Shown: positions 1 through 4,606 of the stretch, in pieces
Layout of the letters: each line of letters opens with the position of its first letter
Position numbering within the stretch: position 1 is the first letter of the stretch
NCBI GenBank assembly: GCA_038257535.1
Contig: JBBSJE010000345.1
Coordinates: forward strand, 1 to 6,032
Origin: JAGTJU01 sp038257535
GTDB taxonomy: Bacteria > Myxococcota_A > Polyangia > Fen-1088
Reading direction: 5' to 3'
Length of the DNA stretch: 6,032 bases
The notes under the pieces: generated by a model
The model's database searches: none
What the model was told of the DNA's origin: nothing
What the model saw: the letters and a program-made list of their open reading frames with translations, nothing else
Position numbers and translations under genes: made by a program

Positions 1-25
1 CATCGAGGGCTTTTCTTTGGCTACA

Positions 26-43
26 CCGTCAATTTTTTGACGG
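26..43. repeat. Perfect inverted repeat in the leader of the lipoprotein gene
   Basis: CCGTCAA (26-32) and TTGACGG (37-43) are exact reverse complements separated by TTTT. The stem does not extend further. No T-run follows on either strand, so it does not look like a normal intrinsic terminator. The right arm contains TTGACG, which resembles a sigma70 -35 element, so the dyad could be an operator. It could equally be a chance palindrome or a remnant of the end of an upstream gene outside the window. Confidence 0.45.
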
Positions 44-63
44 GACTCCCCATCGAATATTTT
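37..63 (+). promoter_or_regulatory. Weak sigma70-like promoter candidate
   Basis: TTGACG (37-42) matches five of six bases of the -35 consensus. TATTTT (58-63) matches four of six bases of the -10 consensus, with a short 15-base spacer. A second A/T-rich hexamer, TATAAA (82-87), lacks a good -35 at the right distance. The location, about 100 bases before the lipoprotein start, is suitable, but the match is weak and the host sigma-factor preferences are unknown. Confidence 0.2.
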
Positions 64-157
64 GTGAGCTGGCTTCCCACTTATAAAGCCGAGACCGTTG
101 TCTCTTCAGTGGCAGGACGACCTGTCATGGGGCAACGTTCAAGACTCAAGTCGGAAA

Positions 158-162
158 AAGGG
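158..162 (+). promoter_or_regulatory. Ribosome binding site that decides the lipoprotein start
   Basis: AAGGG lies 4 bases before the ATG at 167, with GGA (153-155) a little further upstream. It supports ATG 167 over the in-frame TTG at 98, which would put 23 charged residues in front of a complete lipoprotein signal peptide. Confidence 0.55.
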
Positions 163-166
163 TTCC

Positions 167-1912
167 ATGCAGTACGGATTCCGCGTCCAGCTTCTCGCGT
201 TCATTTGCTTGCTTCCGCTTGCCGCATGCGCGGGGGCTGTGGTGGAGGGCACCGCACGGCAGGAAGGCGAGTCGGGTGACGATTCGCCGCAAGCTGGCGA
301 AAAGGGCAGCGGCAACGGCCAAGCGGGCGAAGGCGGCAACGCCGACGATTTTGGGAATGACGGAGCCAACGAGTTTCCTGAAAAGGCGCCGCCCGCCGCA
401 TCCGCCTGCAAAGACGGCGTACCCGGCCCCCGATCGCTGCGCCGTCTGACGGGCGCGCAGTTGACGGCCACCGTGCGCGATCTCTTTGCCGATCCCAATG
501 TTCCTACCGCCAAGGTGTTCGACGATGCGCTGGTGCTCGGCTTCAAGCGTGACGCTGACAAATTGATGGTACGCGGCCTCGGCGCGCAGCAGATCATGGA
601 CTACGCCGAAGAGGTGGCCACGTGGGCGGTGACGAACAAGCTGACCGCACTTTCAAGCTGTCAGCAGATGGACGCCCCGTGCCGCAAGCAGTTTGTTGCA
701 AGCTTCGGCAAACGCGCGTTTCGCACGCCCCTGACGTCTGCGCAGATGACCAGTTACGAAATGCTGTTCTCCGCGGAGTCTTCGTTCTTAGACGGCGTTG
801 AAGCTGTGGTTGCGGCCATGCTGCAGTCGCCGCACTTTCTTTATCGCAGCGAGCTAGGCCAGCCGAAAAACGGCGACCAGAGCAGCTTCGCGCTCACTTC
901 ACACGAAGTGGCGAGTGGTCTGTCCTATCTCATCCTCGGCAGCATGCCCGATGCTGAGCTCATGGCCGCCGCCGACGCGGGCGAGCTCAAGACCCAAACC
1001 CAGATTGACAAGCAGGTGCAGCGGTTGCTGGAGAGCCAACGCAGCCAGGACATCGTTGCCGAGTTCATGGTCGATTGGTTAGAGCTTGGGCACTTGCAAA
1101 GCGCGGTCAAAAACGACAAGTCCGTCGAGTTCGATGCGGCGCTGAAGGCAGACATGCTCGCCGAAACCCGCGCCTTCGTTGTAGACAACTTCCGCAACAA
1201 CGGCAAGCTTGCCGACTTGTTCAGCGCGAAGCACACCTTCGTGAACAGCAAACTATCGTCGCTCTATCGGATTAATGGCGCGATCGGCGACAGCTTCTCG
1301 CGCGTTACCTTGGCAGATGGCCAACGCGATTCCGGCATTCTGGCACATGGGAGCGTGCTGGCCGGCCACGCGAACGCAACAGGGTCTTCGCCCACCTTCC
1401 GCGGCAAGCTCGTGCGCACGCGCCTGCTCTGCCAGGATCTGCCACCGCCTCCGGCCAATCTCGACACCATGCTCAAACCCCCGGGATCTGTGGCAACCAC
1501 CCGAGAGCGGTTCGAGCAGCATTCTACGGATCCTGCATGTGCGGGTTGCCACAATGTGATGGATCCCATCGGGTACGCCTTCGAGCACTACGACGGTTTT
1601 GGACGTCGCCGCGAGCAGGAAAACGGCGTGAACATCAACGCCCGCGGCAAGGTGGCGGACGTGCAAGGGGGCGACGTGGAGATCAATGGTTTAGCGGACC
1701 TCAACAATTTCCTTAGCACCAGCCCTGACGTGCAGAAGTGCATGGTTCGGTTCTGGTCATATTTTGCCTTTGGCAAGTCTTCGTGGTCGCAAGATGCATG
1801 CACTTACGAAGCGGTTGAGTCCGAGGCCTCGAAGGAAGGTTTTGGCAACGCCGCCATGATTCGCGCACTGACCCGCGCGCCGCACTTCACAGCCCGCGTG
1901 AAGGATCTCTGA
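167..1912 (+). CDS. DUF1592/DUF1588-type lipoprotein with one c-type haem motif
   Basis: This encodes a 581-residue secreted lipoprotein. The N-terminus has Arg6, a hydrophobic core and the lipobox L18-A-A-C21. Residue +2 is Ala, so by the usual rule it should go to the outer membrane. Residues 22-80 form a Gly/Glu/Asp/Ala-rich flexible linker. The rest follows the domain order of the planctomycete/myxobacterial PSD family: a DUF1587-like start (RRLTGAQLTATVRDLF, 92-107), a DUF1595-like part (about 165-228), DUF1592 (about 240-370), DUF1588 (about 385-478) with LLCQDLPPPP (420-429) and CAGCH (458-462) followed by MDPIGYAFEHYDGFG, and a DUF1585-like C-terminus (about 500-575). CAGCH fits the CXXCH covalent haem-attachment motif. 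The domain names are recalled family knowledge and the boundaries are approximate. The gene lies 58 bases before the DUF1552 gene on the same strand, so co-transcription is likely. The biochemical function is unknown; a periplasm-facing redox role is inferred only from the haem motif. Confidence 0.9.
   Translation: MQYGFRVQLLAFICLLPLAACAGAVVEGTARQEGESGDDSPQAGEKGSGNGQAGEGGNADDFGNDGANEFPEKAPPAASACKDGVPGPRSLRRLTGAQLTATVRDLFADPNVPTAKVFDDALVLGFKRDADKLMVRGLGAQQIMDYAEEVATWAVTNKLTALSSCQQMDAPCRKQFVASFGKRAFRTPLTSAQMTSYEMLFSAESSFLDGVEAVVAAMLQSPHFLYRSELGQPKNGDQSSFALTSHEVASGLSYLILGSMPDAELMAAADAGELKTQTQIDKQVQRLLESQRSQDIVAEFMVDWLELGHLQSAVKNDKSVEFDAALKADMLAETRAFVVDNFRNNGKLADLFSAKHTFVNSKLSSLYRINGAIGDSFSRVTLADGQRDSGILAHGSVLAGHANATGSSPTFRGKLVRTRLLCQDLPPPPANLDTMLKPPGSVATTRERFEQHSTDPACAGCHNVMDPIGYAFEHYDGFGRRREQENGVNINARGKVADVQGGDVEINGLADLNNFLSTSPDVQKCMVRFWSYFAFGKSSWSQDACTYEAVESEASKEGFGNAAMIRALTRAPHFTARVKDL
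290..349 (+). repeat. Imperfect tandem repeat in the lipoprotein linker
   Basis: Two adjacent 30-base units encode QAGEKGSGNG and QAGEGGNADD (residues 42-61). They are in frame and form part of the low-complexity linker between the lipid anchor and the folded domains. This looks like linker growth by slippage; it is not a mobile or regulatory element. Confidence 0.4.
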
Positions 1913-1960
1913 CGCCCTCTCGCGCTGCCTACACGTCTGCCGCTTCATCGACCCGAATTT

Positions 1961-1964
1961 GGAG
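1961..1964 (+). promoter_or_regulatory. Ribosome binding site of the DUF1552 gene
   Basis: GGAG lies 6 bases before ATG 1971. It fixes the start there. The in-frame TTG at 1959 is rejected because the binding site would then be inside the gene and four residues would precede the Tat signal. The rest of the 58-base gap (1913-1970) shows no hairpin with a T-run, which agrees with read-through from the lipoprotein gene. Confidence 0.6.
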
Positions 1965-1970
1965 TTTCTG

Positions 1971-3266
1971 ATGATCAAACTGAGCCGAAGACAATTCGCC
2001 AAGAGCGCCACCGCCGGCCTGATTTTGGCGCCGTTTTACCAGATGCTGCAGCCTGTGCCCGCGAAGGCCGCCGGCAAGGTGAAGCGGGTGCTTCTGTTCT
2101 GCAGCATGGGCACGTCACCCGACCTTTGGACGCCCACCCGCGTTGGCGGACCTACCGACTTCTCATTCAGCGCCGCCACCGCGCCGCTGGCGAAGATCAA
2201 GCAGCACCTCGTGTTGATTGAAGGCCTGCCAAGCGGCAACCCCGGCAATGGGCACGGCGCGCCCGATGGTCTTGCGGGCACGGGCTATGGCAACGCGCTT
2301 TCGGTGGATCAGTTTCTGGGGGACCGGCTCAAGGCTGCCGGTGTCAATGCGCAGATCCCTACGTTGCTGCTTGGGGCTGAGACCAGCGCTGGCGGCGGGC
2401 GAACGATGTTCAATCGCGGCGACAACTTGGCCACCATCTCCTCGCCGGACGCGGCTTTCAAGACAGTGTTTGGGGCGGCGCCGGCGCCAACTGCAGGTGG
2501 GGGGCCCGCGGGCGACGACAAGCGCCTTGCGCGGCGAAAGCGTGTTGTCGATTTGGTGAAGTCTGAGGTCACGCAGCTCAAGGGTGTGCTGGGCAAGTCT
2601 CAGCAACAAAAGATGGAGATGCATCTGCAATCGATAGAGCAGGTGGAAAACCGCCTCAGTTCGGGTGGCGGCGCCATCAGTTGTGGCAGCGCGAAGGCGC
2701 CTGAAGGCAACCTCAGCGACACGTTGATTGCCAACATGGCTCACCTCGACATCGCCGTACAAGCGCTGGCATGTGACATTACCCGTGTGGCCGCCGTTCA
2801 ATTTGGCTCCGACCAAAGCATGGCGGTGGATCTGCCGGGCCTCAAGGGGGACCAACATGGTGGCTTCTTGCATAGCGGCGCACCCAATTTCGAGCAGCTC
2901 GTGAAGATGGAAATCTGGCTCGCCGAACGTTTCGTGGATGTTGTGGAAAAGCTCAAGGCGACGCCCGAGGCCGATGGGTCAGGCAGCTTGCTGGACAACA
3001 CCATCGTGGCTTGGTGCCGCGATATGGGCGACGCTGTCGTACACAATCAGCAGAACATGCGCTTCGTGTTGGCTGGTGGTGAGGGCAAATACCTCAAAAC
3101 GCACGCCAATGGCCGGTACCTCAAAGGTGCGGGGGGCGGCGCGAATCGTCACGAGCGCGTGCTCTTGAACTTGTGCGAAGCGGTGGGCGTAACCAACTTT
3201 TCGGGCTTCGGCGATCCTAAGCTTACCGGCGCCGACAAAACCCCCATCGCCGCCGTTGGCGGCTAG
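1971..3266 (+). CDS. DUF1552 family protein with Tat signal
   Basis: This encodes a 431-residue protein of the DUF1552 (HXXSHH) family, whose function is unknown. The start MIKLSRRQFAK is a twin-arginine motif, followed by a hydrophobic stretch (12-26) and a likely AKA|A cleavage site at 31-34. Export in folded form is therefore expected, often a sign of a cofactor or metal. Family-like segments are KVKRVLLFCSMGTSPDLWTP (36-55), the region around LIEGLPSGNPGNGHG (82-96), ISSPDAAFKTVFG (156-168), the helical segment about 183-230, LLDNTIVAWCRDMGD (340-354) and FVLAGGEGKYLKT (365-377). The HXXSHH signature appears altered to HGGFLH (296-301). The length is close to what I recall for the family. 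It follows the lipoprotein gene by 58 bases, and a DUF1592 protein beside a DUF1552 protein is a recurrent pair, suggesting joint action. Its last five codons form a hairpin, and its stop overlaps that of the convergent gene. The family call is secure; the function is not known. Confidence 0.88.
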   Translation: MIKLSRRQFAKSATAGLILAPFYQMLQPVPAKAAGKVKRVLLFCSMGTSPDLWTPTRVGGPTDFSFSAATAPLAKIKQHLVLIEGLPSGNPGNGHGAPDGLAGTGYGNALSVDQFLGDRLKAAGVNAQIPTLLLGAETSAGGGRTMFNRGDNLATISSPDAAFKTVFGAAPAPTAGGGPAGDDKRLARRKRVVDLVKSEVTQLKGVLGKSQQQKMEMHLQSIEQVENRLSSGGGAISCGSAKAPEGNLSDTLIANMAHLDIAVQALACDITRVAAVQFGSDQSMAVDLPGLKGDQHGGFLHSGAPNFEQLVKMEIWLAERFVDVVEKLKATPEADGSGSLLDNTIVAWCRDMGDAVVHNQQNMRFVLAGGEGKYLKTHANGRYLKGAGGGANRHERVLLNLCEAVGVTNFSGFGDPKLTGADKTPIAAVGG

Positions 3267-3274
3267 CCTTTTTT
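3249..3274 (+). terminator. Intrinsic-terminator-like hairpin across the convergent gene ends
   Basis: GCCGCC (3249-3254), a GTT loop and GGCGGC (3258-3263) form a perfect all-GC 6-bp stem. TAGCC follows, then six T residues (3269-3274). The hairpin lies inside the last codons of the DUF1552 gene and the T-run inside the end of the opposite gene. The 5-base gap between stem and T-run is longer than ideal. In the minus direction the same hairpin is followed by GATGGGGG and then only TTTT, which is weaker. It most likely ends the plus-strand transcript, with some chance of acting in both directions. Confidence 0.5.
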
Positions 3275-3916
3275 CGCATCAAGCAAATTGTTCACAGATT
3301 CAAAGATGCGACGAAATTCTGGCGGCACATCAACGGCCGTGCAGCGGCGGTGGTGCTGCCCAGTCTGAAAGGCCTCCAAAACCCGGTAAAGTTGGCCTAG
3401 TGGTTCTACAAGGTTGTGAACCAATCGACGGCCCAAATACGCACTGATCACTAGACTTGCAATTGCCGCCAGCACAGCGAACCACGCGCCGGCATCACCC
3501 TGACGTCTGGCTTCGTCGTCGGCAAGCCGCATGGCGTGGCGGTTAACTTCTGACAACTCAAAGATCTCCTCGATCATCTCAGCGCGGGCCGTTCCATCGC
3601 CAGCCAAAGCGGCCTTTTGCACCTCCGCAATCCTTGTGAGTGCAGCGCGCTCTTCCACTTCCGTGACGTTGTCCCACGCATTTTTGAGCGCTCGATCAAA
3701 CCGTGCGGCTGCCTTGGCGTCCAGAGGGCCAGCGGGCGCTTCCGCCAGCACTCCCAACATCGCTTCGGTGGCTTCGAGCGATCGCACGTTTTCGGACACG
3801 ATTTTACCAATGACGGGGCTCATTCGAATGAGCAGGCCCACAGCGGTTAGGGCCGTGGCAAGGTTAAGCGCCATCAGGCCGAAGATGCCCAGTAGCAAGG
3901 TTCGCCGAAGTTCCAT
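3263..3916 (-). CDS. Membrane HAMP-domain protein without output domain
   Basis: This encodes 217 residues with the layout of the sensor half of a transmembrane receptor. The first membrane helix spans about 6-30 after MELRR. A mainly helical, Ala/Glu-rich extracytoplasmic region follows (about 31-142), probably a helical-bundle sensor. The second membrane helix spans about 143-162. A HAMP-like segment runs from about 162 to 213: the first helix holds LVEPLGQLYRVLEAF (169-183) with the typical Pro172, and the second begins near PPEFRRIFESVNNLL (198-212). The protein then stops at DAKKG. No histidine kinase, methyl-accepting, cyclase or GGDEF domain follows, and downstream DNA is the opposite-strand DUF1552 gene. 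It starts 3 bases after the ktrA stop, so it is very likely translated from the ktr mRNA. It could modulate KtrAB, pair with a kinase encoded elsewhere, or be a shortened descendant of a sensor kinase. The sensor-like topology is well supported; any partner or ligand is unknown. Confidence 0.75.
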   Translation of the reverse strand: MELRRTLLLGIFGLMALNLATALTAVGLLIRMSPVIGKIVSENVRSLEATEAMLGVLAEAPAGPLDAKAAARFDRALKNAWDNVTEVEERAALTRIAEVQKAALAGDGTARAEMIEEIFELSEVNRHAMRLADDEARRQGDAGAWFAVLAAIASLVISAYLGRRLVHNLVEPLGQLYRVLEAFQTGQHHRRCTAVDVPPEFRRIFESVNNLLDAKKG

Positions 3917-3919
3917 CTT

Positions 3920-4579
3920 TTAATCATTCTCCATAAGGCTACTGACCACGCCGGCCTTCGACACCACCAGCAATACGTCGTCGGCTTGCAAAGGACGCTC
4001 GGGATCAGGCACCAACACAACATCTTGCCCCTTGCTGCGTACAGCAACCACGGTAACTGCGTGCTTGCGGGGCAGTTGTAGCTGTTTGAGCGAACGGCCC
4101 ACAAAAGCCTGGGGCGGTCGAAACTCGGTGACGATGAGATCATCACCCAATGGCAATTCGCCCAACACCCGCTCGTGAACCAACCGTGTGGCAAATCGTT
4201 CCCCGAAGTCGCGTTCGGGATTTACCACTTCGTGCGCGCCCACGAGATTCAGTATGCGCGCGTGCACATCATCATTGGCGCGCGCCACAACGTGTTTGGC
4301 GCCCATCTGGCGCAGCAAGGCCGTGCAGATGATGGAGGCCTCTTTCGATTCGTCGCCAATGGCGCAAACGCAGACGTCGCGCCGATCGGGCGATGTGCGG
4401 CCCAACGCGTCGCTGTTGGTGGCGTCGAAGGCGGCCGTCTCCTCGGCAAACGCGGCGGCCTCTCGCAACCGCTCCTCGCGCAGATCAACGCCAAAAACTT
4501 CCACCCCCCGCGCCGCCAAGGCACGGGCCAGCGACATGCCAAATTGTCCGAGACCAACCACCAACGCTTGTTTGATCAT
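3920..4579 (-). CDS. ktrA: KtrA-type RCK regulatory subunit of K+ uptake system
   Basis: This encodes a 219-residue cytoplasmic gating subunit that, in this family, forms an octameric ring under the KtrB membrane dimer and opens or closes it on binding ATP/ADP or NAD(H). The RCK_N Rossmann fold starts with ALVVGLGQFG (5-14), which has the glycine-rich G9-x-G11-x-x-G14 loop. Strand 2 ends in an acidic residue, FGVD (29-32), suited to hold the nucleotide ribose. Further RCK_N landmarks are VCAIGDESKEASI (71-83), the GAKHVVARAND stretch (93-103) and VVNPERDFGERFA (118-130). An RCK_C (TrkA_C) domain occupies about 140-215, ending in DDVLLVV (200-206). The single-unit length matches KtrA/KtrC and is half that of two-unit E. 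coli TrkA, hence the symbol. The start at 4579 is preceded by AGG at a 5-base spacing. The gene lies 27 bases after ktrB, so the two form one operon. All expected landmarks are present. Confidence 0.93.
   Translation of the reverse strand: MIKQALVVGLGQFGMSLARALAARGVEVFGVDLREERLREAAAFAEETAAFDATNSDALGRTSPDRRDVCVCAIGDESKEASIICTALLRQMGAKHVVARANDDVHARILNLVGAHEVVNPERDFGERFATRLVHERVLGELPLGDDLIVTEFRPPQAFVGRSLKQLQLPRKHAVTVVAVRSKGQDVVLVPDPERPLQADDVLLVVSKAGVVSSLMEND
3929..3932 (-). promoter_or_regulatory. Ribosome binding site of the HAMP gene inside the ktrA end
   Basis: On the minus strand GGAG lies 12 bases before the ATG (3916-3914), within the last codons of ktrA. The spacing is longer than optimal. 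With only 3 bases between stop and start, translational coupling to ktrA is likely and may make up for it. Confidence 0.4.
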
Positions 4580-4584
4580 TTCAA

Positions 4585-4587
4585 CCT
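4585..4587 (-). promoter_or_regulatory. Ribosome binding site of ktrA
   Basis: On the minus strand AGG, within a purine-rich GAGAAGTAGG stretch, lies 5 bases before the ktrA ATG. It fills the 27-base gap after the ktrB stop, which has no terminator-like structure. Confidence 0.5.
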
Positions 4588-4606
4588 ACTTCTCTTCTCG
4601 GGGAAA

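Noticed and set aside
71..90. GGCTT...AAGCC inverted repeat in the leader
   Set aside because: A 5-bp stem with a 10-base loop and no T-run is expected by chance.
98..166. TTG at 98 as start of the lipoprotein gene
   Set aside because: It adds 23 charged residues ahead of a complete lipoprotein signal peptide and lacks a good ribosome binding site; ATG 167 has AAGGG 4 bases upstream.
1..279. Open frame from the left edge to a TGA at 279, possibly the tail of an upstream gene
   Set aside because: It overlaps the lipoprotein gene by more than 110 bases, and beyond 167 it reads as an Arg/Gly-rich shadow of that gene. The short part before 167 is too little to judge, so a real upstream tail cannot be fully excluded.
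2163..2873. 236-codon open frame antisense to the DUF1552 gene
   Set aside because: Its Arg/His/Leu-rich composition is typical of an antisense shadow in GC-rich DNA, and no recognisable domain or start signal is seen. The plus-strand gene is clearly the real one.
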